Assembly: GCA_014549065.1 (NCBI GenBank)
Contig: JACDOX010000038.1
Span: 1 to 64,000 of the forward strand
Source of the DNA: Cardinalis cardinalis
Lineage: Eukaryota > Chordata > Aves > Passeriformes > Cardinalidae
DNA: 64,000 bases
Direction of reading: 5' to 3'
Part shown: positions 1-14,700 of the stretch, one piece after another
How the letters are laid out: each line of letters starts with the position of its first letter
How positions within the stretch are numbered: position 1 is the stretch's first letter
Position numbers and translations under genes: made by a program
Notes under the pieces: generated by a model
What the model was told of the DNA's origin: nothing
Database searches by the model: none
What the model saw: the letters and a program-made list of their open reading frames with translations, nothing else

Positions 1-3000
1 GACCGCGACACAGCCCAGTCTTGCTTTTCTGAACAGTAAATCAGGAGTAAATGAGTACGAAAGCTCTGTTAATGAAAGCAAACCTTGATCCTTTGGCCAA
101 AAGGAAGACTGCTTTTTGATATTTTAAATTGAGTATCCCCAAGCCAGGTCTTTTCTAGACACTGTAGCCCTTGGGGGACAGTTTGTGGGGCAGTCCTTTA
201 CCTGGCATGAAGAAAAATCAAGGCATCTGGGAAGGAGTGAGGCAGAATTTCATCTAATTCCTGAACTGTTGGCAGTAGATCCATCTAAGGTCTTATTTAC
301 TGAGGGTTTTAGACCCATAATTGTTATCTTCCTTCTCACCCATTATTAGGCTGTATTGTCTTTACAGTCCACTCCATTTGAGTTACTTCACTTACTGCAT
401 TTTTTTAAGCTGTTGTCAAATGGCTGTGACCCAACACAGGGGGTCAGGAGTTTCAGGGGCTTTTTGGGTGTCAAGACTCCTGTGCATTAAAATTTTTGTG
501 CTATCTCATTTGAAGAGAGGGAACCATGATGCAGCCAAGATGCTGCCCCCAGTTTTCAGGCTGCAGGATGACTGTGGTCTCATCCAGCATAAGGAGGGAG
601 GCATTCCAAGACAGCCAAAAATTAGGCAAGCACTTGTTTTCCCACAGCAATACCGGCAGAGCTAAAACTGTTCAGCTTTTAGTCAGAGAACAGACAGCAG
701 GTTGGCTCTTATGGGTGCAAAAGAGAAGGGATGATCAGGCAGGACAGTGTGCCTAAGACCCTGATATCCTGTTCTTTGGATGGACATTTCTTTCTGCCAG
801 CTCCCCTGCTTCTTGTCTCTACCTTCACTTGGCTGTCTTAATTATTAACAGTGATCAGTTGTCTCCCTACAATCCTTTTGGGCAGACTGGAGGTGATAAA
901 CCTGTGGAAGGTGAAGGCTGTGCATTGCCTGAGCTGCAAATCAAGAAGTGGCTGCAGACTGCACTCCTCCCCTCCCTTTCTCTCCTTCTTGCTCTCCTGA
1001 CTTACAGCTCTGCCAGCTCTGCATCATGGACCCCTCCGAACTTGCTCTGCAGGCAGGGTGTGAACGGAGCACAGACATGCCTGGGAATGTGTAACTGCAC
1101 AGAGATCCCTGTGTGTGTCAGGGAGGGGGAAATGGGCCGGGGCTGGCCTCACACACGGTGTGGAGCCAGGAAATGCAAGCATGCCAGGTGTATTGCACAC
1201 AGATTTACACCCCTGTAATTTGAATCATGGTCTGCACCCTTCAGTATACACTGCATGCTCCAGAGAGCATCTGCTGAGCAAAAGGCATTAACATACAAAA
1301 AGGAGGGAGCTTGCTTTAAAGTCGCTGTATGTATCCATCCAGAGCGTGTGCTGCAGTCACACAGTTGTTTCAGGCATAATGGTTCCGTCTTTCTCCTTGG
1401 GAAGGCAGCTCGGTGTACACTCTGAGCTCTCCCTCAATTCAGCGTGGTGCTGGGGCAGCAGCCATTTCCTTGCTCTCAGATGCAAAAGAACGAAAAGCAT
1501 CCACAGCTGTTTCTAATCCATTTGTTTCTAGAGAGGACAAGGTGGGGTAGTTTTTTGCCTTACTCTAGAGGGAGTTTTTCTAATGCTGTGGGGCAGAGCT
1601 GGAGAAGATGAGTCTATTTGGGGAGAGCAAGTTTTGCCAGTGGTCTGTTGAGGGCTCTAATGTAGCCTCTGTTCCACAGGGACCTATGGGTTGCAGTCTC
1701 CAGCAGCAGGCACAGAGGAGACTCTTTTGCCTCCCTACATGAATTCCCATTTATACATGAAGATTTTAGATTTGTGTTCTGGTTCTGTTCCTTCCACACC
1801 TGCATCCCTCAGCCATGCTCTGCTGGTGTAAAATGGTCAGTCTGACTTTACTTGGGCTTTGCTACCGTCGTTTCACCCCTCCCAACCCTCTAAAGCTCTT
1901 TCCTTCATAATTAGGGGTGTAACTGACCTCATATGAAGAGCTCTTAAATGGCAGGAATGCAAAACTGAGGAGGCTCTTCATCCCCCCCCAGCTCTCCCCC
2001 ACCCACCACAGCACCTGCAATGTGATTCATGCCCATGCACCAAGGAACATTCTTCATTTTACCTTACAGGAATCCACAGCTTTACTAAGGTGGCACTCAC
2101 AGAAGTGACTTGAAAGCAAACCCATAAATGTCTCTCTTAATTACTTGGTAAAGCATTTTATTTGCTATTGCTTTGTTTCACAGTTGTGAGTAGCAGCAGA
2201 CAGGGAAGATATGTGACATACTGGCTTTGAGTGACATGGAGAGCCAAGTGCCTGCTCATGACAGCTCAGTCAGGTTTGCAGAAGCAGAGCACAGAGGCAC
2301 CTGCATTCCTGCCTGCCCAGTTCTGAAATGGCACTTGCAATTGCTGAGTGCCTGTACAAACCAAGCATTTTACAGGAGCAAACATTTTTTCATCCTCATT
2401 TGAATACAAAGCTGCTATCATTACACACATAAAGTAAGCATGCAATAGCCTCACAAGACCCCCAGTGGTGGGGGTCCATTGCCCCACCTCCTAACAGCAA
2501 AGTCCTGCAATTTCAGTGTCAAACACTGCTCAAAAAGAAGGTTAGAATCTCATTAGATCCTAGTTTGCTGCTACACACTGCCTACCTCAGGTTTGCCCTA
2601 CTGGCTTCCATACAAAGTGTTGCTTTTGCTTACTGCTATACGTCTTCGCTGGGTTTCCAGACATTATTAAGCATCTGACACAATCCATCCCAGAGGTAGC
2701 TGCATTTAGTTGTGGCTGAATGATTGCTGAATGTATGTAGTCTGCAAAGCAGCGAGTGATTCTTCAAGATGTCAGTCATCTTCATTAACATAAATAAGAT
2801 ACGTTTCATTTTAGTCACTCTAAAATCATTGAGTCATTTATTGATGTCTCAGTAATTTATGAGCTCTGTATCTTGCTGGAAACCTAGCAGTGAGGCTGGT
2901 TGCAGGAAGAAATGGGCACAGTACAGGGATAGATCTCTGCCTAACTAAAGTTCAACTGCCTCTTCCCTGGGTTAAAGGGTGACAGAGACTGGGGTGATGA

Positions 3001-6000
3001 TGCTTGCCAGCCTTTCACCTGCAGTTCATACAGTTAGTGACAAAATGCCACTTTACTGCCCAGTGAGAAATGGTCATCTCCTGTTCCTGTTGGTGCTATG
3101 ACTTATCATAGGCATCCAAAAACCAAATCAAATTCCCCTTTTTGCTGGCAACTTTAGCCCAGAAGGCAAAGGACTCACTAGAACACAGAATGGGCTTCCT
3201 TCCTGTCCAAGCAATGGTCAGCCAGGAGAGGTGCACATTATCTTTGCTGCGCTGCAGCTGGAGCTTTTATCTGGAGGGGCGATGAAAGGGAAATGTGAGT
3301 GTCTCGGGGTGTCAGTCAAGCACTCTCATCAGTCTAATTTCAGACAGAAATTTTATCAGGCAAGAGAACTGAGTGGGTCCAGATGAGCTCTGGAGAGGCA
3401 TCCAGATCCTCTGTTGATAAGACAAATCAGAATGAAATGCCAGCTTGTCACAGTTCAGAGAGAAGAGGAACCCTGCATCCTCAACATCACTTCAACAGCC
3501 CTCAGCTCAGTGGTGGGATGGAGGATTTATCAAAAAAATAGGTCCAAATTCAGCATCTCTCACACTGTCCTCCTTCTGCCACATGTTTCAGATCCTCTCT
3601 ACTCAGAAATGCCCAGCAAGTGTGCCTGTGAAGCCAAAAAGGAGAAGGGTGGAGAAGTCATGGTCTGTATGAGAGTCAGCCAAGCTGAATGAGATGCTGG
3701 GTGTGCACACAGTCCCTCCAGCTCTGGCCATGAGCTTTCCCTCAGACAGGATGAGAAGGAGAGCAGGGCAGGTAGGATGCCCAGAGCCCACACTGACATT
3801 TCTCACTTCCCCATAATGTCACCTCTGTCACCTCACTTCTGGGAGAGAAGTAACTTTAAAAAGAGGTTTTATCAAGCCCATCAAAGGGGAAAAGAGAAGG
3901 ACCCCAAAGTGTAAATAAACTTGTGTGCCTTAGTTTCATTATCTCACCCCATTTGTTCCCTTTCCCTTCTGCTTCTAGGATGTTTTCTTCTCTCTTACCT
4001 CTCTTGCTTACCCTCTCATCCCTTTCTGCCTCTTCCAGTATTTTTCCTCGTGCTTTCTCCTTGGAATTCCCATAGGGATCCCGCTCTGTTCACAGGCCCA
4101 CAAACACATCTCTCCTTTAAACTCTACTGTTAAACAGGTGTCAGCAGCATCTCAGCGAGCAGTCAGAGGTACTTTGCCACCAGACACCTCTGTGCCACAC
4201 CACCTCTTCCACACAGCCCGCAGGAGCTGGTGGCACCACCCAGGGACCCTTGGCCCTGGAGCAGAGGGAGGAGATGGAACTGTCCTCACTGCAGAATTGC
4301 ACCACAGCTGGGGATGATTTGTTTTAGAAAGCATCCTTAAGGGCCATTGACACAGGGTGGTCCTTCCCTTCGGAACTGTGTCTGTGTGGATGACCCATGT
4401 GCAGCTACAGATGCTCAGGTGCTGCCCAGTCTTGTAACTGGAAACCTTCAGGAGGCCTGACTTAACATAGAGGGGTTTACAGTCCAAAATTAAAAGAGCT
4501 TGCTCCTCCTTCCTCCCACCTGAATGTCACCTCTTGGGATGCAGAACCAAGGCTTGAGGCTGGAATTTGTCAATTCTGCATTTGTCACCTGGGAATGTTA
4601 ATGATCTTCCTGCATGGCCCACAGCCTTCAGAGGTAAAATAGCTCATGTGGAACAGAGGGACTTCCATTGATTTACTTTGGCTGCTTCCAGGCAGTAATA
4701 TTCTCTTGGTTTTAACCAGTTAATTGTATTTTCCAAAGGGTTTTTATCTATCCCACATGCCAGTGGGATGCTGAGGCTGTAGCTGGGTGGGCTCACACAC
4801 AGGTGGAAAGACAGGTGGACAGGTAAATATCAATGGGGCCTTTTAGACAGGCTGTGGAGGAGGCCATGTGACTGCAGCAATCAGTGCAGTTTTCAATGCA
4901 ATTAAGGCATGCAGCACACTGGGTCCAGGTGACTGCAGCAGATTGCTCTGTGGAAGTCCANCTGCCAGGAGAGCCATCCATGGCTTTTGAATGAATGCTC
5001 CTTTGCAAGCTACCTGCCCTGCTAACCCTAGTAGAAAATCAGTCACATCTGGTGGCACTGGAGCAACAGCCCAGCAAGCCTGGCTGTATCAAGCTTCTCT
5101 AGCCAGTGCAAAAGCTGTGCAGATGTGCTTTCATGGTGATGATAACTGAGATGTTTTATCTCCCATCTGTCATGAGCTGTTAACATCCACACAGTTAGTT
5201 ATTACAGCCCAGCCATCAGCAGTAACAGAAGATGCTGGGGTATCTCTATTGCACATTATTATCTGCCCTTAGTCAAATAAAGCAACCCCTCTGTGTGAAA
5301 ATAATGTATGATAGATCACACTGCCAGATGAGTTTTCACAGNCATCTGAAAGGCAGAAATGCAGGCAGAGCACACACACAGAGCCCAGCACAGGAACACT
5401 AAATTGTTAAAGGCACGTCTAAACTTGTCACATGGGACACTTCTCTGAATCCAGGCATTATTGCTTTCTGAATATCTTCCCTCCTCACAAGATGTACTGA
5501 AACTCTTCCTCACTGAGCACAATTCAGGAGTCAGTGCTGAAATTTGAAAGCTGAGGCAGCTGTCTGAATGTAAAAGACAATAAATCTATACCAAGTCAAA
5601 AGACCAGAACCATCTTAGGATAGCTGGAAAAGGGTATCTCTAGGCTAATGTCCAGATGGGAATCCAGACCAATCCCTGCTGAGCTGCTGCCATAGCTGTT
5701 TGGTACTTGGAACATTTTGNTTTAAATTTTTAATTTGCTCTTAGCATAATTTTTTAATTACCCCTTTGAACCCCTTGGAACAGGTTGCACTGAGACTCCT
5801 CAGATCCCTTGACACATTTAGGAGTCCAGCCTCAGCTCACAGGGTGAAAACAATGTCAGAGCTGCCTGGGCTTTGGGAGGAGGTTGGAGTCTGCACCCAG
5901 GTCTCATGCCATTCCCAGTACCCAGCAGCAGGGGCCCTTGCAAAAGTGAAGCGTCTGACCTCAGGACTGTGGCTTCTTCCCTTCTTCTGCCAATATATTT

Positions 6001-8500
6001 AGAGGTGGAGAGGAGAGAAATCCCTGCCATCCATGTTAACAGTGACTCAATGTGTTATTTCTGGCAGTTATTCCACAAGACTTCTTTTTCCACATCAAAA
6101 TTCAAGAGCCCAGGAAGGCAGCTCAGGGCTAGACTGCAGGATTCTAAATCCTGTAACTCAGAGAAATACACAAATGTAAAACAAAAGCATAGATAAAAAA
6201 CTTTAAAAAGGCTACACTGTTCTTTTTGTGAAGACCTTTCAAGGGTCCAGGCTATTATTTAAAANCAGAAAACAATAACCCAGATCTCCAAGGACTGTGC
6301 AGTCTTGTGCTGCACCGATGCGTCTTTCCTAGGTGCGGCCTTTCCAGCTGCCAGCCTGTGACTGTCACTGCTGCACCGCCTGTCCTGACACAGAGGATGG
6401 ACACCCATGTCCCTGTCCCCTGGGCTGGGCTGCACCCCAGGGGCTCTCTCAGCTGCCTGTACCCCTGGAGAGAAGAGTGGGTGCTGAGGATGGTGAGCCC
6501 CTCTCTGAGTCACAGCCCTGCCCCAGGGCGGCTCAGCTGAGGGGACACAAGCCTTTACTTTTCTGTTTGCTTTTTTCTCAGTCACTTTCCAGGTGAGCCA
6601 ATCTCTCCCTGAAAACTACAGAGGGTGCAAAGCTCACACTGGTCATTCAAAGCCTGGGGTGTGGTGGGAGACAGTGGAGCCTGCATTGCTGTTGGTTCAG
6701 GATAGGAGATTGTGGCAGTAGCAGTTGTTGGTTTCTCTNGTCTGGATTGAAGGCACTTGAGACAGTAGTTNGTGTTTGGACTCGGGTGTTTATTATTTCT
6801 TATCAGTAAAACANGCTCACTACTGTGAGTTTGGCAGCTTTTCATTAGAAGGCACAAAANGGCCAACAATCTCTTGTTACAAGGGCTTTTAAGACTAAAC
6901 TATCCAATGAAGAACTGACNCCTAGATTATTTNCCCTTTTAACCCAATAACTGATCCCAAAGAGCTGCAATGGGGACATTCCTGCCCAATTACAAAATGC
7001 CACCCAAACCCATGAAGACGAGGAAGAAGAAGCATGAAGAGGAAACCCAGGACAGCACCCTGTGCCCTCCATCTTGCTTCCATCCACAACATACTAAAAA
7101 TCCCAAAACCTAAATTCCTCACCGAGTGATACACCCACACTACTCTCTATAATCTATTTCNCNTTTTTGTGGATTCTAGTCTATCTTGACATCTAGGAAA
7201 CTTTCTCCATGAATGAGGGTCAAAGTCAGTGCTCCCCTGGGGGTCAGGGCACCCCAGAGCAGACAGAGAAATATTCCTGGTGCCNTGGGTTTCCACATGA
7301 GATGAGNCCCTGATGGCCAACAAGGGCATTGTGGAGCACAGTGTATGTATGAATCTCTTCCCGTGGGATTCCTGGGCATACAAGGCAGCATGGAAATGCA
7401 AAACACCCTTGGTCCTATTTCTCCACAGCCACTCCATCCCTTCTTTAGAGCTTGCAAAGGGAACATCCCTCTGCCACTTTTACTGACCACTCTACACTGG
7501 CAGCCACCTTGCAGAGTTTAGCCTGTAAATGCATTTTACCCTCTATCCCCAGGCAGTCCATCACATTTCCCATTCCTCTCNCAGCTGCCCCCACCATGTG
7601 CCGGCACATCCTTCGGGGTCTCCTTGGGTACTACTGCCCCTGACATGGAGTTGTCTCCTGTTTTCCAGCTTTCCTGCCCCTGTCTGCTCCTTCCTGGCAC
7701 CACAAATTGGCCTTTACAGGGCTTCCCCAAGGCCTGGCAGGGGTGGCTGGTTTTGGGGAAAGTACACAAGTGGGTGGCTGCAGAGGACAAGGATTGAAAG
7801 AGACACACAGAGAGAAAACAAAGCTCCTGGAAGAAATATGTGATTAAAAGGGAACCCTTCCCACAGATTTGTGGAAGGTCAGAGGTGCCAGTAAGTTGGA
7901 GAAAACCTTGGAGAAGTGGCCATGGTTTGCTGTTGTTGCCCAGGCCCCTTACACAGCCAGGTCCATTGCACAGGAGGTCATGCATAGGGGAAAGCATTGC
8001 TGTGGGCAGAGCAAGGTATGCACATGAAGAGTGAGACTGCAGGAGATCTGGATTTGGGGCTCAGCCTCAAGGCTTCGGTGCTTTCCAGTGTGGCTCCTGG
8101 CTGCCAGCTCTTCTGCTTGCTCATTCTTGTGCCTGAGCTTTTCTCCTTCCCTCTCTCTTACTGTTCTGCTTCTCTGTTCAGGTAGCAGAGCNCTTCACTG
8201 TGGCTTGGCCCGGGCAGGAGCTCCAGCTGAGCCCACAGGGCCAAGGAGCAGAGAGCACAGTGGTGGAGACAGGTGGTGGCTCCACGTGGTGGAGAAGGGG
8301 CTTGGTGGTGGGGGCAAGGCAGGGAAAAGGAAAAGCTGGAGGGAAGGAGAGGATGAAGAGTACAAGTGGAACAAGCTGAATGAGAAATCAGAGGAGAAAG
8401 AGAGCTGGCCATTCAGCTGGGCACCACACACTTTACACTGTGACTGGCTCCTCTGTGTCTGAAATGTTTTGGTGAATGCTTAGGGAATAAAAAATGTGGA
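1..8500. other. Intergenic DNA, no gene recognised
   Basis: Scattered short open frames on both strands show no recognisable protein family, splice-linked exon pattern or RNA gene. There is a short C-run at 1981-1989 and isolated Ns (for example 4961, 5342 and 6770). Beyond that I see nothing annotatable. Confidence 0.7.
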
Positions 8501-8504
8501 AGGC

Positions 8505-8538
8505 TTTTTTCTGGGGTTTTTTTGGGTTTTTTTTTTTT
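8505..8538 (+). repeat. T-rich/G-run low-complexity tract
   Basis: T6, CTGGGG, T7, GGG, T12 in succession. Simple sequence with no gene nearby. Confidence 0.9.
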
Positions 8539-8620
8539 GTTAATAACAGTAATCTATTTATAGGCTGTAAATTATACACCATGAACATTACTCAGAGACA
8601 AGACATTATTTTGCTGCCAA

Positions 8621-8710
8621 CAGGGAAAAGGGAAGGAAAGGGGGAAAAAAGCAGATGGAGAGAAGGGAGAGAGAGGGAGAAAGGCATACAGAGAGAAAGT
8701 GAGGAAGCTT
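8621..8710 (+). repeat. Polypurine-rich tract
   Basis: About 90 bases are almost entirely A and G (GGGAAAAGGGAAGGAAAG then GAGA-rich runs), with a few pyrimidine interruptions. It is low-complexity DNA that keeps several frames open, and I see no coding evidence. Confidence 0.8.
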
Positions 8711-11700
8711 TGAGCTTCTGACCCCCCCTGCACCCCATGAATCTACAGCAAAGGGCGTGTCATGTGCAACAAGGATGACACTGAAAAGAGGAAGAGAAGC
8801 ATGTGGAGCCAGCTGCAGAAGCCCAATTCTTCTTGTTCCTTCCTGCCATAGAGGAAATGTGGGACCATTTCTGGATGGGTTCGACCATTTTCTAGTNCTT
8901 CTTTTGAGTGCCAGAATAAAGCACCATGAAAAATTTTGCGCAGTAGCTGATGGCCTGTGGAATCTGACACCCTCCTGTCTGTTGCAGACACAAGTGCATG
9001 GGCCACTTTCCAGGCTTTCCTGGCCCCCTGACAGCAATTTAAACGCTTCAGAAAAACACTTTACCATCCCCCCTCTCTTTTCAGCCCCTTCTGGTTCCCC
9101 TCCAAACCCTCTCCCTCCTTTTGCAATCACATGTGCACAGATTCATCTGCCAGAGTTAGAAACCAGATCATGCTGGCTTCCTTTGCAGTCAATAGAAATA
9201 GGGAGAGAGGGTAATTTGCCTACTTGATCTCTGCATTAGTTATGAGATGGCCCTACCATATTTAATTCAGTATAATACTGAAGTATCTAACACTAGATGA
9301 GATGAAGTTAGGCTTTATGAGAAATCCAACAAATTGTTTCCATCAAGCTTGCTGTGTACAGGATGAAAACATTCAGGAGTAATCCTGGACCATGGTAGAA
9401 TAAGAAAAATTTATTTTTAATNTTACTGCTGATAAACTTTTTCATGACTACTTAGGCTTCAGAAAGCATCACAGCAGATCTAACACCACTTCCTCCTTTT
9501 CTAAAGTTTANTGACCTTTTTCTATGGTTGCCTAAGCTTCATCACTTAATTTTTTCTTTCTTTCCACTTCCTCATTTCTCGCCTAGATTTCCTACTGTTT
9601 TTATAACTTCAGTCCTTTTGATTTCATACACTGGAAAAAGAATAAGAGGTTTTGACCCAGCTTGCCCATAGGATTAAAAAAGCTTTTTAATCTCTGAGGT
9701 TTCCCAATATCTATCCTATATGATCAAAAGAAAAACCTGTAATGTGAAACCCACTCATTTTACAGCCCCACCATAGAAAGAACCATATGTGCACCCTGCT
9801 GATGCTAAAAACATACCCTTGGGCAGCAGCCCACTGCAAAGCATCTGTGATATCTACTGAGAGATGTCACAGTCCAGGTATGGACCTGAACCAGACACTA
9901 CTCCCTGCGCAGCCTTGAATGCAAGGAGCACGTTTGGAGGCACACAACACTGAGATCCAAACTCAATTCACCTCTTTTCTCTGGTGCTTGGCAACTGAGG
10001 GCACATGGTCAGCCACATTAAGCAGCCAGGGCTCCCCTGTGTTTCAGTGAGGTCAACTTGGAGAACTGGAAAAGGATAAAGATCTGTTTGACAGCCTACT
10101 GAATCATCAACAGTTGAGCAATGGGTGGCTCAGTAACTGTGGGGTGATGCTTGGCATTGCTTCAAACCACATGTTGCTCACAAGCAAGAAATTTAAGTCA
10201 GTAATCCACAGGGTAGAGCAAAAGTGAGACCATGAATTTAGATCTGAGCTTGCAGAGCAAAAGCCTCGAAGTGTTTCTCTAAGCTGTAGTTAGGAGGGAT
10301 GCACCCACGTGTGGGACGGTGCCATGNTCAGTGCCCTGCTGTGAAATCAGTCAGCTCCCTCCAAGCTCCTGCAAATGGGAGCAACAACATTACAGTGCTT
10401 GGCTTGACATTGCAAACCATCCTAGAACACCANCTTACAGAGCAATCCTTTTCATGAGGAGTGCCTGTTTGGTGACCTGGGTGCAAAGGCACTTCCTAGT
10501 TCCACTTAAAAAGGCACAGGAAAAACATTCTAGATGAATCCAAGGGTAACTCTCATGCAGTCTAGTACTGTGATATCTAAGCAGACACTTAGCAAAATGT
10601 TACATCATACAGAATGCCATAAATATGTTCAGAGGTATTGCCTTTAGCCCTGGGAGTGTAATGTGATATAGACCATTCAGCTGAGATACCGAGTCACTGA
10701 ATTGCTTTTTCATTCCAGCAGTGCGTCTTTCCACAGCTAGGAGAAGACATCCATGATGGCAGTGATATGTGGGCAGGGAACCTGCAAAGCAAATGCTGCT
10801 GCCAAATAAATAGAAAATCAGATCTCCAGAGTTTCTAGTCTGTCCTGGAGGACAAGTCAACCAGCAGAATGCATCAGCATAGATACTCCTCATCCAAGCC
10901 CCAGGGAACAGCTTTACCTGAGCACAATGCACCCTTAGCCCTCAAGCTCTGATCCTGCCAGAGNTCAAATACAGGCAGCATGAAAGAATATCCCACAGTT
11001 GCTGATGAATTAGTACATTGCTGCCTTCTCTCCAAATCAGTGCTAAAGCTAAATCTGTCTGCATCACATTAAAGAGCTGTGCTCCCTTCCCAAACCCTGA
11101 TGTGTGAATCCTCACCTCATTCCTATCCCCTGAAGCTCAAAACTGATCCTGGACCAGTGCTCCCAGCAAGCCAGCTGGCATCCTGTACCCTGGCAGGGTC
11201 TCACAGCCAACCTGTATTTTCACTGGTGCAGCAAATCAGAACCGAGCAGTCTCCTGTTCTGAGCCTTGCAGGGCATAACAGTCCAGTCTCCAGAGCTGCT
11301 GTCTGTAGCCTCTGCTCTCATGCCCTTCCCATGCCAGAAATGCCTCTTGTCCCTGTGCCACACAGCCGAGCCGTAGCTGCCATTCCAATGGCAGATACCT
11401 GCCAGGAAGTCCCAGCAGGGCTCAAGTTCTGCCAAATCACATCTGCTTCTTTGTCCTGGTTTCCCCCAGCTCATCTCTGATTTCAATTAACTGAAATCAC
11501 GACAGCTATTCCAGTCCTACGTGGGCAGGGCAGATCCCCTCACTGTTTTTTTNNTTTTTTTTTAAATGAGTATTATTTTGGGGTGTAGGTGGAGGGGTGG
11601 TGCTTAAGTGAAAAAGTCTGAATCTGTAGCATAAAATCTCATCTCAGCCTAAAAGAAGAAGCTGGCAGATTGATGGCAAGCATCACCATAATGTGAAAGA

Positions 11701-14700
11701 ACAAATAGGGTGAAGATGCTGCCAGATGGGAAAGTGAATCCTCCCTGGTTCTATGAGCACAGATATCGTTGGTGGTGTATGTACCACTGGCACATTCTGC
11801 AAGTAAACTTTAATCTTAGCTGCAGCTATCACCAAATTATGTCATGGTCTATAAGAAGCAGCAAAATATTGTACCCAAATTATCTGGGGGCTTGGAGAAT
11901 CCTTTGCTTGCCTCACTCAGCAGATCCCAGATTAGCACCTCTGTCCTTACACCAGTGACTTTAGCAGCATGATGAGTAAAGGAGACTGAGGGATATTTCT
12001 TCCTTGTGCACCCCATTTCCCCCTCTCTAGCAGCTGGAACCTCACAGTGAGACAGCTGGGAGCAGTGGCTTTTTGCAGAAGGCAAGGTGGTTTCTATGTG
12101 GGTGAGATTGTTTTTGTGAGGGCTCCACAGAAGAAGAAAAATCTCCTCTGTTACTAAGCAGGGATCTGAAGGCCATTGTCAGGGGAGAAGCAGAAGAATT
12201 TCCATAAAAGGAAGAATTATTCTGCCTGCAGCCAAACCACCTGGACTTTAATCTTGTCAGATCTCACATCAGTAGCAGGACTGGTCAGCAAGGGGAGACA
12301 GGGTGTTGCAGTGATGCAGGGAAGAAGGGAGGGAACTTCTTATTCTGTGCAGACAGTAAATATATTATCCCTGTGGATTTTATTTATTTTTTTCTTTCAT
12401 GACCAAAAGAAGAGGAGTCTTTCATGATCCAGAGCGTGAAGTGTGCATCACATGATGTCTAATCTGATTTTCTCATCTAATTTCAATAGGAGCATTTAGA
12501 TTATGCTGCATTACTTTTCCTCTTTCCACTTTCTTTCATCATTCACCTAAGCTGCTCTAACCACTTGTGAGCCCCAGAACTGTTTGAGTAACTGTGTATG
12601 AAAAATTTTCTTCTGTTGTAAGCAACATGAGGCCCCTGGAAACAAAGTGACCCTTTGCCTGAGCAGCAAGAGGGGTCCCAGGACATTAAAGCAGAAATAG
12701 ACATGAGAGAGGAGAAGGGACATAGAGTCCAGAGTCTCTGTCCATCAATCCAATGGCACAGCCAACAGGGATCACCGTGGACTGCAGGGAAATACAGGGA
12801 ACCCCCAGATCGCAGCCCCTTTTTCTGCATTAGCCAGGGACTATCTCAGGCAGTTTGTCTCCTTGCTTTGCCTCTGAACTGTGCCCAGCAGAGATGGCAA
12901 AGCTGCAGAGGCTGACACAGCGGAGCTCCCTCCAGTGCCCTTGAAGGCCCTGGGACAGAGCTGGTGTCTGGGTGAAGTGCACTCACAGCAACTTTCCCAT
13001 GGCTCAGCCAAGTGGGTGTTGAGTTCTCTTCACATGATGGCTGCTTAAATTCACTATAAGACAAGTAGGAGGAAAAGAATGGATCAGGGGAAGGAAATAA
13101 CCAACTCTTGTCCTGCTGCTCTTTGGCCAGTAAAGTGATAAAGCAGAAAAGAGAGGAGGCTTTTCCCCTGCCGTATTAAGGAGCTGAAAATTGAAGAGCA
13201 AATGGAGAGTATATTTGAAGATAGCACAAATCCTCGATAAAGCCTCTCTGAAACTTGATGAAAAATTTCAGTGTGGGTTAGGAAAGTTGGGATTTGCTAG
13301 AGGATAAATCCATCAGACAGGACAAACTGAGGAGAAGAGACAGACACAGATGGTTGGTTTGGGCTCCCAAACCAGTGGGAGCGGGGGTGCAGAATGAGAG
13401 TTAACTTCTGTTGGCCTGTGGGTCAGGGATGGATAACTAGCATGGAGGTCCAGCATGCAGGGTCTTCAGTATCTGCTAAGCCTCTTGTGTCGTTTGAGGA
13501 GACAGCCCCAGCATGCTGGAGCTCAGGTGCAGAAGGTTCTGTGGCAGTCATGAGCCTGGCATGGTCCAGCTCCTGCCCTGCTCTCTGTCCATTTCTCTGC
13601 CATGGGGACAAGCTGTGGACTGCACAGGCAAGCAGCACCCTTGATGGCTCCCTGCCTCATCAGGAAAGCAGGATAGCATGAGCTGCTCTGGGCCACAAAA
13701 ATCCAGAGTATTTTCAGATGTGGTGATGAGGTCTTTGGTAGGAGATATAAATGCAGTCACTAATCTCACTCTTGGTTTTCTCCAGTGTGTCTAATAGGAG
13801 AGCAAGCAGAAGCACTCTGCCTAGCTTTCCAAATCTGCACTAATACTGTCTCCCCAAATAGGAAAATATATGGCCTAAATTTCCTACCTGCTCTTCAAAG
13901 ATTTCTCTTACCCTCTATGAATTTCCAACAAATTAATTCCCTTGGAACGGGCCTGTAATTAAGAAACTGTACGGGGAACTTTGTCATCAGGTAAATACAG
14001 ATGATGGTGTCTGGAGACAGAAATTCTTTCAAGGAAGATTAATAAGCAGAGCTCCTGCCCCAGTCTATCTGGCAGTGGGGAGAACAGGGTTTGAACATGG
14101 CAGAGAAGGGTCAATGCTCCCCCTGCTCCGCACATCTGGCACCATCCACCCAGAAAGCATCATTCATGGAAGGCTTCTGAGGATACAAATAGTTTCTCTG
14201 TTCTCAGGCTTTTTGTTTAGGCAGAACTGTTATTTAGACTGTTCCTGCAGCAGCAGGGGAAAAGGGCAGAGAAAACATGATTACTCTTGATCAGAAAGAG
14301 ACACTTCTATTTGCCTTATGTTCATTTGCTTCCCAGAGGGGACATGGACAGGAACTGATGTATGCAATCCACACAGTGCATAGTGGGAAGGCGGGTCCAA
14401 GAGAGGCAATAGGACACAGCTATGCCTCTTCCTGGCAGATCTTCCTGGAAACAGATGTTTTGCCCTAGGAGCTTGTGCTCTTCAGTGCCCACCAGGCAGC
14501 AGCAACCTGACTGCAAAGGCCTGAGTCAGTGAAGGGAGCAGGGAAGAATAAAGAGAAAAAGCTTTGCTTTATATGTTGAATGGAAAAAGAAAATATCCCA
14601 CATGAGGACAAAATAGCCCGCAGAAGTCACAGCACATAAAGCAAAGGAATGGGAGGAGAGATGATCCAACACACATCCCAGAAACTGTGTTAAAGCAGCA

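Noticed and set aside
7536..7997. 153-codon minus-strand frame
   Set aside because: No homology recognised, it contains an N, and it has no flanking splice or promoter signals.
8606..9130. 174-codon minus-strand frame over the polypurine tract
   Set aside because: The open frame is a by-product of low-complexity A/G sequence. The translation ends in a Leu/Ser/Phe-rich stretch from the simple repeat.
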